Assembly: GCA_050250665.1 (NCBI GenBank) | Contig: JBFWOF010000032.1 | Location: 9,309-73,308, forward strand | Source of the DNA: JADKFD01 sp050250665 | Lineage (GTDB): Bacteria; Pseudomonadota; Gammaproteobacteria; Xanthomonadales; SZUA-5 | Reading direction: 5' to 3' | Length of the DNA stretch: 64,000 nt | Shown: positions 34,796-44,275 of the stretch, one piece after another | How positions within the stretch are numbered: position 1 is the first letter of the stretch | How the letters are laid out: every line of letters starts with the position of its first letter | Notes under the pieces: generated by a model | Seen by the model: only the letters and a program-made list of their open reading frames with translations | Database searches by the model: none | Told to the model about the DNA's origin: nothing | Program-made: the position numbers and the translations under genes

Positions 34796-35806
34796 TCATT
34801 GGCAGCGAAGTAGCGCGCAGCCCATGGAATACCCGCCGCCAAAGGTGACCAGTAGTGCCAGATCGCCTGGCCGGAGAACGTCTCGATGGCGAAACAGTGT
34901 CAGGGCGGTGCTGGCGCAGCCTGTGTTGCCAAGATAGCCAATGGATCGTGCAATTTGCCCATCGGCTGTGCCGAGACGTTCAGCCACATGCGAGATGATC
35001 CGATCATTGGCTTGGTGCGGGACCAGCAGTCGAATGTCGTCCACGGTCAGCAAATGCCGCTCCAGCATCGCACGTGCAGCACTCTCGATTTCGCGGCAGG
35101 CATGCTGAAAAACGTCTTTGCCCAGAGGCATGACCAAGCCATCGGTGCGGGGGTGCAGGTAGACGCCGCCGGGTCCGGCGCCGAGATCGCCAAGTCCACG
35201 TGAGTCGATGTCTACGACCTGCAACGCGCCGCTTTGGGCAGTCTGGGAGGTGTCCAGGATCAGCGCGGTGGCGGCATCACCCCAAAGGTGTCCAGACTGT
35301 TCGTCCGAGTCATCGGCATACAGGCTGTTGTGCTCCGCCAGAACGATGAGTGCGCGACGCGCGCGACCCGAGTCGAAAAACGCCGCGGCAATCTCGAGGG
35401 CATTGATGAACGAAGAGCATGCCGTCGAGACGTACAGCGCTTTCGCCCCACGAATCTCGAAGTGACGCTGGACCGCGTGTGCCATGGTTCCTACCGTGTC
35501 CCAGGGCGTGTACGACGCGCCGATGATCAGGTCGATTCCGTCAAGGCTCTCTCCTTCTGCCAGCATGCGTTCCACGGCGCTGATGGCCATGGTATTGCTG
35601 TTCTCGTGCGGGGCAGCGCGACGCCTCGTCGCGATTCCGGTGGCGCGCTCGAACCAGGCTTCCGGTCGCCCTGTCAGTCGGCTGAAGTGGGCGTTATCCG
35701 CGATTTGCTCAGGCAGGTACTCCGCGCCTCCCATGATGCTCATCGAAACGCGTGCGCTAGCCGGCCACCGAAGGCTATCCGGTTGTGGAAACGACATGTC
35801 ATTCAC
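34796..35806 (-). CDS. FabH-like beta-ketoacyl-ACP synthase III
   Basis: The 336-aa thiolase-fold condensing enzyme has the complete KAS III triad: Cys130 in VSTACSSF, His264 in LVPHQAND and Asn294 in LGNTGCAS. The active-site GGGYSMG segment lies near the C-terminus. It is the last gene of the 13-gene acyl operon and its start overlaps the GNAT stop by ATGA. Lack of other fatty-acid-synthesis genes nearby argues for a specialised starter condensation, not housekeeping FabH. The acyl substrate is unknown. Confidence 0.88.
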   Translation of the reverse strand: MNDMSFPQPDSLRWPASARVSMSIMGGAEYLPEQIADNAHFSRLTGRPEAWFERATGIATRRRAAPHENSNTMAISAVERMLAEGESLDGIDLIIGASYTPWDTVGTMAHAVQRHFEIRGAKALYVSTACSSFINALEIAAAFFDSGRARRALIVLAEHNSLYADDSDEQSGHLWGDAATALILDTSQTAQSGALQVVDIDSRGLGDLGAGPGGVYLHPRTDGLVMPLGKDVFQHACREIESAARAMLERHLLTVDDIRLLVPHQANDRIISHVAERLGTADGQIARSIGYLGNTGCASTALTLFRHRDVLRPGDLALLVTFGGGYSMGCALLRCQ

Positions 35807-36702
35807 AGGCTGGTCTCCCTGCCGGCCCGTCGCGACTCAGTAAGCGCCGCAAGCCATCGGGTAAAGGTGCTCCGCGCCAATGCCTTGAGGTAGCGCCAGA
35901 CGATTCCTCTGACTTCCGCGTGCGTTGGGCATACGCTGATCAAGACGGCGTCGCCGGCTTCGAGACGAACGTGCTCTTTCCAGTACTTTGCTAGTGCCGG
36001 TTTGAGGCTCGCAGGGGAGCTCTCCGGTCGTCCGTAGATATGTCCGCCGTAGGCATTTCGAATGACCGATATGTCGTTCTCGAAGACCTTGTCTGGTGAG
36101 AGCGTTGCCGCCAGAAAGTCGACCACTCGTTTGCTGCGCGCTTCGTCGCGCGGTTGCGCCTGCATCACACGTGGGTACACGGCAGTAGGATGAATTGCGT
36201 AGGCGAGTCGGTATACGCTGGGGTTCTGGGTACGGAAGACCACGGACATGGGCGGCCCGGCTAACGGCACCGTAGCCCATAGGATCTCGTGTACGAGCAT
36301 CGATCCGATCGTGTGTCTTCCAAAAACTTTGTGTGGCACCGGGTGCACGTTCATGTTGTCGATATAGACGATGCGCTCGCCCGCACCGTGCAAGGTGCGA
36401 ATCCCGGTGAACCCCACGAGCTGGCGATCGAGGAAGACGGCCCACAGAACATCAAGTGTTCCGAAATAGTCCGTGCGGCTGCGCCAGTGGAAGGATGTGT
36501 CGGCCTGGTACAGTGCGTCGGTCGTACGAGCGAAGCAATCGATTACGCGGGCTTGCATGCTGGCATCGAGCCTGCGGCCCGGTCGATTCAAGCGCACGAT
36601 CTCGAATCGACCGCGCGTCTTGGCGCGCCCTGCCGCGCCGACCAAAATTTGGTACGGACCGTGAGGCTCACTGACAGTTTCGGTGCAGTTTAGGGCGGTC
36701 AT
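35803..36702 (-). CDS. GNAT-like acyltransferase of the acyl operon
   Basis: The 299-aa protein has a GNAT-type core: VLWAVFLDRQLVGFTGIRTL and VYIDNMNVHPVPHKVFGRHTIGSMLVHEIL (strand 4 plus the pyrophosphate-binding loop), then RTQNPSVYRLAYAIHPTAVYP. The N-terminal extension (FEIVRLNRPGRRLDASM) and the length suggest the long GNATs that use acyl-ACP or acyl-CoA to acylate an amino group. I cannot name the acceptor. It overlaps both neighbours by four bases, so it is translationally coupled to the SDR and the KAS. Confidence 0.65.
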   Translation of the reverse strand: MTALNCTETVSEPHGPYQILVGAAGRAKTRGRFEIVRLNRPGRRLDASMQARVIDCFARTTDALYQADTSFHWRSRTDYFGTLDVLWAVFLDRQLVGFTGIRTLHGAGERIVYIDNMNVHPVPHKVFGRHTIGSMLVHEILWATVPLAGPPMSVVFRTQNPSVYRLAYAIHPTAVYPRVMQAQPRDEARSKRVVDFLAATLSPDKVFENDISVIRNAYGGHIYGRPESSPASLKPALAKYWKEHVRLEAGDAVLISVCPTHAEVRGIVWRYLKALARSTFTRWLAALTESRRAGRETSL

Positions 36703-37475
36703 GCTGGCGCCGACATCCTGTAGATGGCTCGTGTCACGGCGGCCCGCGGGAGGAACTTTGTGATCAGGGTGGTAAGTCGATTTGTCCATCCGGGTACGAC
36801 GACTCGTTTGCCGCGCTGCATCGCGCGGTATCCCGCGATGCCGACGCTGGCTGCATCCGCGAGCGTCTTGCCTTTGACCAGCCGTGACGCCTGCATCGCA
36901 GCCCGCAGCTGGAATCCGGAAGCGGTTGGGCCGGGACAGAAAGTTGTCACAGTGACGCCTGACCCGGCCAATTCGGCAGCAAGTGCATCGGAGAAATTGA
37001 GCAGATAGGCCTTGGTGGCGTAGTAGGCCGCCATGTACGGACCCGGTTGGAACGCTGCAATCGACGCAACATTGAGGATCTTGCCGTTGCGCTGCATCAG
37101 TTGGGGTAGGAAGCGCTTGCACAACACGGTCGGGGTGACCACGTTCAGCGTGATCATCGCCAGTTCGTCTCGCAGCGACGTTTGGTCAAAAGTGCCGTAC
37201 ACCCCGACACCGGCGTTATTGACCAGATAATCGATCGGAGCGCCCCGCGCAGATACCAGGTCAGCCAGTTCGTCGGCCGCGCCAGGCACTGCCAGATCGC
37301 AAGCAAAGGTGGCGATCTCGATGCCGAACTGATCCCGCCACTCCAGCACTCGCTCGTTCAGCGCTGCTTGGTCGCGTGCCACGAGGATCAAATTCACGCC
37401 ATCACGGGCGAATGCCGCGGCGATCTCACGCCCGATGCCTGTGGTGGCGCCGGTGATCAAAGCTGTTTTGGTCAT
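36699..37475 (-). CDS. Short-chain dehydrogenase/reductase
   Basis: The 258-aa classical SDR has the cofactor motif TGATTGIG at the N-terminus, NNAG in DYLVNNAGVGVYG, the catalytic Ser in LNVASIAAF and YxxxK in AAYYATKAYLLNF. The C-terminal extension (VPGWTNRLTTLITKFLPR) resembles SDRs acting on long-chain acyl or ketoacyl substrates. In the operon it could reduce a 3-keto acyl intermediate made by the KAS III enzyme; this is inferred from position. Confidence 0.87.
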   Translation of the reverse strand: MTKTALITGATTGIGREIAAAFARDGVNLILVARDQAALNERVLEWRDQFGIEIATFACDLAVPGAADELADLVSARGAPIDYLVNNAGVGVYGTFDQTSLRDELAMITLNVVTPTVLCKRFLPQLMQRNGKILNVASIAAFQPGPYMAAYYATKAYLLNFSDALAAELAGSGVTVTTFCPGPTASGFQLRAAMQASRLVKGKTLADAASVGIAGYRAMQRGKRVVVPGWTNRLTTLITKFLPRAAVTRAIYRMSAPA

Positions 37476-37524
37476 ATGAGTATCCTTGGGATCGGTGGCG
37501 ATTGCGCCGTCTCGGAACCGCGGT

Positions 37525-38115
37525 TCAGGCGCTCTGCCAGCGATAGGTCTGATGTTGGGCCATTTCGAGCATGGCAAGGTCTTCGTGGGTATCGCCGTAG
37601 GCATAGATGCAGTCGTAGTCGCTTTCCGGGTAGCGTTCGCGCACACGACGCACTTTCTCCGGACCGACGCACTGCTCGCCGTCGTAGAGGCCAGTAAGTC
37701 GGCCATCTCGAACGGCCAATCGCGAACCGAGCAGATCGACCTCGTGTGTCCTGCACCAGTGTTCCAGGTAGGTCTCCAGGCCTCCGGATACAACGACCAC
37801 CCGATCTCCACGCTCCTTGTGCCATGCGATTCGCTCCATCGCCACTGGTCGGAGCACTTGCGGCAAGACAGTTTGAGCAAAACTCTCGCCGGCGTTGCGA
37901 GCTTCCGTTTCGGACATTCCGGTGAAGCCGATCGCAACGATTTTTGCGCGAATGCTGGAGCCCGAGAGCAGCCGCATGCGATAGGCCAAGTAGTGCGGCG
38001 CAAGTCGTACGCGGCCCAATGCGAAGCGTTTCGGGCCGATCGCGTGACGCACGAAATCAACATACATTTCGCGGGTAGTGATGGTCCCGTCAAAATCAAA
38101 CAATGCCAGGTTCAT
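37525..38115 (-). CDS. HAD-IB family phosphatase
   Basis: The 196-aa protein has HAD motif I, FDFDGTITTREM (nucleophile Asp at about 8), motif II in VVVSGGLETYL, and motif IV, YAYGDTHEDLAML. This is the HAD-IB group that includes phosphoserine phosphatase-like and phospholipid-related phosphatases. A good GAG site precedes the ATG at 38115. It overlaps the small membrane protein by four bases. A role in removing phosphate from a lipid or acyl-phosphate intermediate is possible. Confidence 0.85.
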   Translation of the reverse strand: MNLALFDFDGTITTREMYVDFVRHAIGPKRFALGRVRLAPHYLAYRMRLLSGSSIRAKIVAIGFTGMSETEARNAGESFAQTVLPQVLRPVAMERIAWHKERGDRVVVVSGGLETYLEHWCRTHEVDLLGSRLAVRDGRLTGLYDGEQCVGPEKVRRVRERYPESDYDCIYAYGDTHEDLAMLEMAQHQTYRWQSA

Positions 38116-38531
38116 GCGATGCTCCGAGCACTCGATGGGGTGGAGGCTGTGGTTCGCAGACACCACAGGAAAGCGCAGGCAAACACGAGATCAGCACCGA
38201 TCAGCGTCCACGTGCGAGTGGTAATTTCCGATGCCATCCAGAGCGTCGTCAGTGTTGCAAAGGCCGCGAGTTTGGCGATGGCGCCGAACGCCACCAAGGT
38301 GCGATCGATCACTTTCCGTGTGGCCATCCAGCCATAAGCGCTGCCGAACAACAGCATCATGAGCACGGTCAAAGCGCGATAGATCGCGGGTACCTCGGTC
38401 GGAAGGCCCGTCACGCTGGCCAATTGCGGGTGGCTAATGCCGAACATCAGCGCTCCACTCAGCGTGAACACGGCCGATGCCCACAACCAGCCGCGCAATG
38501 GGCTGTCGTGTGAAGAAGTCGCTCCAGTCAT
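38112..38531 (-). CDS. Small four-helix membrane protein
   Basis: The 139-aa protein has four predicted membrane helices: LWASAVFTLSGALMFGI, ALTVLMMLLFGSAYGWM, VAFGAIAKLAAFATLTTLWM and LIGADLVFACAFLWCL. I do not recognise the family. It overlaps the neighbouring genes at both ends with ATGA junctions, so it belongs to the operon. Confidence 0.75.
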   Translation of the reverse strand: MTGATSSHDSPLRGWLWASAVFTLSGALMFGISHPQLASVTGLPTEVPAIYRALTVLMMLLFGSAYGWMATRKVIDRTLVAFGAIAKLAAFATLTTLWMASEITTRTWTLIGADLVFACAFLWCLRTTASTPSSARSIA

Positions 38532-39253
38532 TGGTTCACATCCTTGCCCAAGAGCATCTTTGCCACCTGCTTCTCGCGGTCGCCTCCGAATCCGCACGTG
38601 TAGTCGCCATGGGTAGGCGGGTTCTCCCATGTGCCGAAAAGCATGTCCCACATGGGAAAGCCGTAGTTTTGCCTGTGGTGCTCGAAGCGATGATGCAGAC
38701 GATGCATTTCCGGGCGTTGCAAGACGTAGCCCAGCCAACGAGGCGAGCGCAGATTGCAGTGCGCGAAGTAATTGTTCGCGCCATAGATGAAGACCGACCA
38801 GGCGATGGCATCGGCGTCCAATCCAAGCACGACCACCGCCGAGAAGGCATGTATTGCTGTGTTGACGAGATAGTCGAGAGGGTGCGAGTAGTTTGTCGTC
38901 AGCACGTCGATGCGGCTGGGGCTGTGATGCATCTGATGGAACACGCGCCACAGGAAGTCACTCGCATGCGCTGCACGGTGCCAACCGTACTGAATGAAGC
39001 TGCCAATGATGGCGGCTGCCAAGCCACCAAGGGCCGGTGGCCAGTCCGCCGCCGAATAGAGGGCGTGCGGCGCCAGCATCGGATTCAGCGCCAGTGCGAG
39101 GGCCAGCATGATCCCGAGTTGCACGACATTGATCGTCAGCGCCCGCACAAACCAGCCAGGATCGAATGGCTCACGACGTGCCGGAAACATGCGCTCGAGA
39201 ACGAAGAGCAACACGAAGACCCCGCCCAGCGCGAAGTAAAGTCCATGACTCAT
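38528..39253 (-). CDS. Sterol-desaturase/fatty-acid-hydroxylase family protein
   Basis: The 241-aa integral membrane di-iron enzyme has the histidine clusters WHRAAH, HQMHHS and HRLHHRFEHHRQNYG, typical of the fatty acid hydroxylase superfamily. About four hydrophobic segments anchor it. It would hydroxylate or desaturate a membrane-bound acyl chain or lipid headgroup. It has ATGA coupling to the small membrane protein. Confidence 0.88.
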   Translation of the reverse strand: MSHGLYFALGGVFVLLFVLERMFPARREPFDPGWFVRALTINVVQLGIMLALALALNPMLAPHALYSAADWPPALGGLAAAIIGSFIQYGWHRAAHASDFLWRVFHQMHHSPSRIDVLTTNYSHPLDYLVNTAIHAFSAVVVLGLDADAIAWSVFIYGANNYFAHCNLRSPRWLGYVLQRPEMHRLHHRFEHHRQNYGFPMWDMLFGTWENPPTHGDYTCGFGGDREKQVAKMLLGKDVNQ

Positions 39254-39300
39254 GAGGGCGACACTCCTTGCAGAAGATACGTAAAGGTTCTGGTGGGCGA

Positions 39301-40224
39301 TTACGGCAAACTCTTGGTCAGGCCAACTTTCAGCGCACCGAAGAACGTCGATTCACGGGGTGAGTCATCGGTCAGGAAACCGATCTGGCGCAGGTAGGCA
39401 TCGAGTGCCGGCAGCTTGTGCGCCTGGACTCGCGGGTACAGGTGGTGGCAGAGGTGGTAGGTGTAACCACGCAGAAACACTCGCTGCAGCAAGGATGTAC
39501 AGTTCCTGGCGTTGCTTCCCACCCGGCTGGTCGTATCGCCGTGTTCGATATAGGGATGGATCGTCCAGTAGGCCTGCGCCACCAGAGCGGGTGCGCCGAC
39601 CAGACAAGCAAAGGCGCTCAAGCTGGAGCTTGCCAGCAAGGCAAAGGCGATAGTCGAGCCCACTACCAACGTCAGGTTGAGCCACGCGTACAGGCACATC
39701 TGAATCGCAGAGTAGGGAAAGCCGCGATCGATCGGTTCCCGCATCAGTAGCAGGCGCAGCAACTTGCCGGCGCTATAGCGAGTCGTATCGAGCGGACCGC
39801 GTAGGCGCGAGATCAGCGAGCGATTGTCTCGGTAGAGCTGATAATCGGGATCAGCGCTGGTGTTGGTGTGTAGGTGATGTCGCCAGTGGTAAACGTTGAC
39901 GCCGACGGACAGGAACAGTGGCGCTCCCAGCGAACCGATCAATCCCATCAGCATGCTTAGGTGGCGGTTTCGGTGGAGGTTCCCATGGAAACCCTCGTGG
40001 CCGAGCGAACCTAGATAAAACATCCCGAAGCCGGCAGCAATGATGCACGGCAGGGCCAGGATCAGGCGCAGCGGCCAAGGCCAGTGCCCCATATGCCAGA
40101 TGAGCAACGCCGCGGATCCCGACCCCAGCCACAGCAGCAGTCCATGGACCAGCGCATACGCGCCCGACAGATTGTCTACGTCCGTGAAATAGGCGGGCAA
40201 GGACGGCTTAGATGCAGCGCGCAT
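39301..40224 (-). CDS. Membrane fatty acid desaturase
   Basis: The 307-aa protein is of the FADS/DesA type, with three histidine boxes: GHEGFHGNLH, YHWRHHLH and YHLCHHLYP, between pairs of membrane helices. The last box, with its surrounding PRVQAHKLPALDAYLRQ, fits acyl-lipid desaturases/hydroxylases. I use the ATG at 40224; its 5' end overlaps the MetX-like gene by 17 bases. The regiochemistry is unknown. Confidence 0.88.
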   Translation of the reverse strand: MRAASKPSLPAYFTDVDNLSGAYALVHGLLLWLGSGSAALLIWHMGHWPWPLRLILALPCIIAAGFGMFYLGSLGHEGFHGNLHRNRHLSMLMGLIGSLGAPLFLSVGVNVYHWRHHLHTNTSADPDYQLYRDNRSLISRLRGPLDTTRYSAGKLLRLLLMREPIDRGFPYSAIQMCLYAWLNLTLVVGSTIAFALLASSSLSAFACLVGAPALVAQAYWTIHPYIEHGDTTSRVGSNARNCTSLLQRVFLRGYTYHLCHHLYPRVQAHKLPALDAYLRQIGFLTDDSPRESTFFGALKVGLTKSLP

Positions 40225-41281
40225 GGCACGGTTCCTGGGATCGGAAGTCGACGAGGAATTGGTTGATTGCCGCACCGATGCGACCGGCATGCGTCAAGAT
40301 GCTGTCGTGGCCGAAGTCGGATTCGATGACGACCAGTCGGCCGTCTGCAAACGCCTCTGCCGCTGCGCGCAATTGACTGCGCGGAAACAGCAGATCGTCT
40401 TGCAGCGCGACGATCAGTACGCGCGTAGTGATGCGCCCCATGACCTCGTTCAGCTGGCCTCGGCCTCGCGCCGGATTGTGGCTGTCCATGGCCTTGGTCA
40501 GCGTCCAGTACGCGTGTGCGTCGAACCGTCGGGTGAATTTGGCACCGGCATGCCGTTGGTAGCTGCTCGCACGGAACTCGTCGCAAACTGCATCGTCGAC
40601 TTCGCGCTGCGTCCGTTCATATACCTGCGCACTGCGGTAGGACAGCACGGCGATTGATCTTGCGGCTGCGAGGCCGGCCATGCCGCCGTCGGGGGCGTCA
40701 CTCAGAAACGTGGGGTCCGCTTCGAGCGCCATGCGTTGGCTTTCATTGAACGCCACGGCCCATGGCGATTGCTGCAATCCAGCCCCGATCACGCATGCGT
40801 GATCGAACAACGAGGGCGCCGCTGCCATCCACTCGATCAGTTGTTGGCCGCCGTAGGAGCCGCCAACGCCCAAACGAATGCGGCTCAAACCCAAGTGTCT
40901 GCGCACGCGTTCGTGCACAGCAACAACGTCCTTGAGGGTGATCAGTGGGAAGTTCGATCGATAGGGCCTGCCGGTGCGCGCATCTACCGACGCCGGCCCT
41001 GTGGTCCCGTAGCAAGATCCAAGTGAATTGACACAAACGACGTGGTGAATGGTTGGGTCTACGGGCTTGCCCGGGCCCACAAAATCCGGCCACCACTCTG
41101 AAGGATCCGCAGAACACGTCAGAGGATGCAGGATCCAGACCGCGTTGTCGCGATTGGGGTTCAGCTCTCCCCAGGTGGTGTAGGCAATATCCAACTGCCG
41201 CAGACACCCGCCACGTTCACAAAGCAGAGGGTTGGTATCGCTGAGCACCCGGCGGACCGGCAGGGTGGATGCGGCAGTCAT
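40208..41281 (-). CDS. MetX-like (homoserine O-acetyltransferase family) acyltransferase
   Basis: The 357-aa alpha/beta-hydrolase-fold acyltransferase has the nucleophile Ser in GVGGSYGGQQLIEW, the Asp in LQDDLLFP and the His in DFGHDSIL, plus the MetX entrance segment TCSADPSEWWPDFVGPGKPVD. Family members transfer acetyl, succinyl or longer acyl groups to hydroxyls. In this operon an O-acylation of the lipid product seems more likely than methionine synthesis, since no met genes are near. It overlaps the NmrA-like gene by ATGA. Confidence 0.83.
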   Translation of the reverse strand: MTAASTLPVRRVLSDTNPLLCERGGCLRQLDIAYTTWGELNPNRDNAVWILHPLTCSADPSEWWPDFVGPGKPVDPTIHHVVCVNSLGSCYGTTGPASVDARTGRPYRSNFPLITLKDVVAVHERVRRHLGLSRIRLGVGGSYGGQQLIEWMAAAPSLFDHACVIGAGLQQSPWAVAFNESQRMALEADPTFLSDAPDGGMAGLAAARSIAVLSYRSAQVYERTQREVDDAVCDEFRASSYQRHAGAKFTRRFDAHAYWTLTKAMDSHNPARGRGQLNEVMGRITTRVLIVALQDDLLFPRSQLRAAAEAFADGRLVVIESDFGHDSILTHAGRIGAAINQFLVDFRSQEPCHARCI

Positions 41282-42267
41282 GACGACGTCTTCCCCAGTT
41301 CGAGTTTCCTCTGGAGATAACTGAATGCGTCGGTACGGTGAACGCCGAACCGTTCTGCAATGTTTGCGGAATCGATGCGCGTTCCGTGTTGACCCAGGAT
41401 CCAGAGTATTGCGACCTGGTTGCTGAGGATCCGGGAAAACGGATAGACCAGAAAAGCCAGCAATCGCAGCAGCGGTGCAGGAATGCAAAGCAGGCGCACG
41501 GGTCGGTCAAGCAAGGTTGCGTAGAGCGTGCTGACTTGTTTCCAGGTGAGCGCTTCGGGCCCTCCAATTTCAAGCACCGCGTTGCGTGCTTCCTGATTAT
41601 CCAGCGAGGCAATCACATACGACGCAACATCGCCCAGCGCGATAAAGCTATGTGATTGGTTCGGCGAACCAGGAGCCACTGCCCAGCCCCAGCGTTCAAT
41701 CGAATTTCCTGCCAGGGCTCGAATCCAACGCGTCATTCCGGTGGCGCGGTCCAATGTCGCCGCGGCTTCTCCCTGCAAAGGCAGGGTACTGCCCATCAGT
41801 GCGAAGTAATCATCCATGAAGGGCGGGCAGCGCAGAATCGTGTAGCTCATCTGACTCTGCTCTAGCAGCGATTCGACCCACGCCTTCATGCGGTACGTCG
41901 GGCATATCGCCAGGTAGCGCGCCTCAAAAGGAACGCTGAGGGAGATGAAGACAAACTGTTTCACGCCCTCGCGCTTGCAGGCATCAATCAGATTGGCGTA
42001 GCCCTCTTGTTCGTCTCGCCGGAAACTGGCTCGACCCCTTGGGAATACGACCGTGGCTGTGGCTACTACAACATCGACGCCCTTGCAGGCACGCAGCAAG
42101 CTCTCGCGATCGCGCAGATCGCCCTTGAAGATGTCTACATTGCGGGCGAACGCCGGCGCGGATTGCCGCACAAGCGCGCGTACCACATGCGTGCCCGCAG
42201 CAGCGAGACGGGCCACGACTTCTGACCCGAGCTGACCGCTCGCACCGACGACCAATACGGTTGCCAT
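41278..42267 (-). CDS. NmrA-like NAD(P)-binding reductase/epimerase
   Basis: The 329-aa Rossmann protein starts ATVLVVGASGQLGSEV, with the extended-SDR architecture, and contains FVFISLSVPFE and YRMKAWVESLL in the YxxxK position. A hydrophobic C-terminal part (LLCIPAPLLRLLAFLVYPFSRIL) suggests membrane association. It sits between the ThiF-nitroreductase fusion (TAATG junction) and the MetX-like gene. Confidence 0.85.
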   Translation of the reverse strand: MATVLVVGASGQLGSEVVARLAAAGTHVVRALVRQSAPAFARNVDIFKGDLRDRESLLRACKGVDVVVATATVVFPRGRASFRRDEQEGYANLIDACKREGVKQFVFISLSVPFEARYLAICPTYRMKAWVESLLEQSQMSYTILRCPPFMDDYFALMGSTLPLQGEAAATLDRATGMTRWIRALAGNSIERWGWAVAPGSPNQSHSFIALGDVASYVIASLDNQEARNAVLEIGGPEALTWKQVSTLYATLLDRPVRLLCIPAPLLRLLAFLVYPFSRILSNQVAILWILGQHGTRIDSANIAERFGVHRTDAFSYLQRKLELGKTSS

Positions 42268-44264
42268 TACTCGACCACCGTCGATTGAATAGCGTTCGAT
42301 CGTTCGCTCTGGATGGCCAGCGCCGGGTCGTTCAAAGATGCTGGACGGACCACACATACCTCGGCAAGTGGCAGTCGCGGTGAAGCGCTCACGGACGGCT
42401 TCAGCGCACGTCCGATGCGCAACAACACGATGGGTCGTTCGCTGTTGCTCAAACCGAACTCCGCGAGCATTGCGTTTCGTCCTTCCTCGAAACTGATCGG
42501 GAAATCGATCGGCTGGCAAGCCAGATGTTCGCGCGTGAGCTGCAGCCACACCCGCATGACGGCGCGACCAGCATTGATGCGACCCGCGAGACTGGCATCG
42601 GATGAAGTGATCAGAACGAATGCCGCTGAATGGCGAATGCTCGCGACCGCAGATCGACTCATCAGATCGCTCAGGCCGAAGCGTCGGGCCGCTGCCCACA
42701 GCCAGGGCATCGCGCGAAGGCAACGCAGCGCCGCTGCGCTGATCAGGTCCAGCGCGAGGGCGTCTCGGGTGAAGCCAGTCGCATTGGCGAGCGCTTCCTT
42801 TTGCGTGAGCCGCATGAAGTCCAAGAGTTCTTCAACATAGGCTCGACGCCCGAACAATTGGCGCGCACCACGCAATGCCCAGCTGTGCACCTTGCCCGGA
42901 TCGAGTCTGGCGACGACGGCGCGCGCGCCCAGGCCGGCCACCAGTTGATCGCATCGATCGCTGATGTCGGACGGTAGCGCGACGTCCAGGTAGTTGCCTC
43001 GCTGTGTCGAGCGTTGGCCGAGCACACCAAATGCACGCGCATAGTCCGATGCATGTAAGGCGTGGATGGTGAGCGTTCCCGCGCAGAAATCGGCGTCGTG
43101 AAAGTTGCCTTGCCCACTGGGCTGAAATTCTACGTCGGCGACGCTGGCGGCGGCTTCGATGGCGCATCCCAAGGAGAAGGCAATCGCGTGCCCATCCGGA
43201 TCAACAGCGGGCAGGGCGCGTCGCGAATTCCAGCCAATTTCGATACGCCGCTCGCCGACAATGCGAAACTCCCAAGGCTGACAATTGTGTGCCGATGGCG
43301 CTGAGGTCATGGCCAGAAGGACGCGCCGCAGGGTGTGATCGCTGCCGAGCAGCGCCGACAGGGCGTCCGGTGCAACACCGGGCATTGCCTGAGCTCCCTT
43401 CCTGCGACGCGATGCGATGTAGGCGCTGATCAATCGCGGGGGAATGCGCGCGTACTCGCGCAAGCGCGCGCCCAGTGTCCGTGTGGCCATGTGCGTGTCA
43501 AAGGCAATCACGTGAGGCAACTTGCGCTGCATCAGCAGATCGATGGTACACCGCGTACCGAGGGCGCCCATCGCCTGAACGCAGTACGCGACTTGCGGCC
43601 AGGGCTTCTTGTGCGTCATCCGGTCGCGGATGATGGGCAGAAAATCTGCGGGATAGTGTCGATAGCCCAACCAGGTGAGGCATTTGGCCAGATTTCCCTC
43701 GCGATGTGCCTGCGCGGTGGTTCTGCCGTGAAACGGTCTCGGATTGCGCGTGCGGTAATCGAAAACATAGACCACTGCCTTTCCGCCGAAATCGAAGCCA
43801 GCCATCACCGGAATGCGGCGCTCACATGCCATCTCGTGCAGGCGGTATTTGATCCAGGGCGAGGTCGCCGCATCCACTGCGTCGAATACGATGTTCACAC
43901 CGCGGAAAGCGGCCTCCAGATTGTCGAGGGTCAACCCATCAACGTGTACGCGGGTGAGTAGGTGCGGATTTATCGCGCGGGCGCGTGCCGCCGCTACCGC
44001 AGCCTTGGACTGACCGACTTCGTGCAGCAGGCACAATTGACGATTCAGATTGCTGAGGTCGAAGACTTCGGGATCTGCCAGCGTCAGTGCGCCGATGCCC
44101 AACCGAGTCAGGGATTCAACCACGCTGCCGCCTACGCTGCCGCAGCCGGCTATCAACATGCGGGCGGCAGCAAGGGCACTTTGTTCGCTTTCGGACACTA
44201 CGTCGACATTGCGAACCAGAGTCTCGTCGATGCGCTCGGGCGCGAGATTGCTAGCTTCAATCAT
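42267..44264 (-). CDS. ThiF (E1-like)-nitroreductase fusion, Rv1355c-like
   Basis: The 665-aa fusion has an N-terminal ThiF/E1 adenylation domain (about 30-270) with the nucleotide loop IAGCGSVGGSVV and the arginine/asparagine segment DLSNLNRQL. The C-terminal nitroreductase-like FMN domain starts near 340 with TSAPSAHNCQPWEF. This order is that of mycobacterial Rv1355c (annotated MoeY). No ubiquitin-like or MoaD/ThiS carrier gene is in the window. The protein could adenylate a carboxylate and reduce or dehydrogenate the product. Its presence in a proteobacterial lipid operon is unusual. Confidence 0.82.
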   Translation of the reverse strand: MIEASNLAPERIDETLVRNVDVVSESEQSALAAARMLIAGCGSVGGSVVESLTRLGIGALTLADPEVFDLSNLNRQLCLLHEVGQSKAAVAAARARAINPHLLTRVHVDGLTLDNLEAAFRGVNIVFDAVDAATSPWIKYRLHEMACERRIPVMAGFDFGGKAVVYVFDYRTRNPRPFHGRTTAQAHREGNLAKCLTWLGYRHYPADFLPIIRDRMTHKKPWPQVAYCVQAMGALGTRCTIDLLMQRKLPHVIAFDTHMATRTLGARLREYARIPPRLISAYIASRRRKGAQAMPGVAPDALSALLGSDHTLRRVLLAMTSAPSAHNCQPWEFRIVGERRIEIGWNSRRALPAVDPDGHAIAFSLGCAIEAAASVADVEFQPSGQGNFHDADFCAGTLTIHALHASDYARAFGVLGQRSTQRGNYLDVALPSDISDRCDQLVAGLGARAVVARLDPGKVHSWALRGARQLFGRRAYVEELLDFMRLTQKEALANATGFTRDALALDLISAAALRCLRAMPWLWAAARRFGLSDLMSRSAVASIRHSAAFVLITSSDASLAGRINAGRAVMRVWLQLTREHLACQPIDFPISFEEGRNAMLAEFGLSNSERPIVLLRIGRALKPSVSASPRLPLAEVCVVRPASLNDPALAIQSERSNAIQSTVVE

Positions 44265-44275
44265 GGTTCTGCCCT

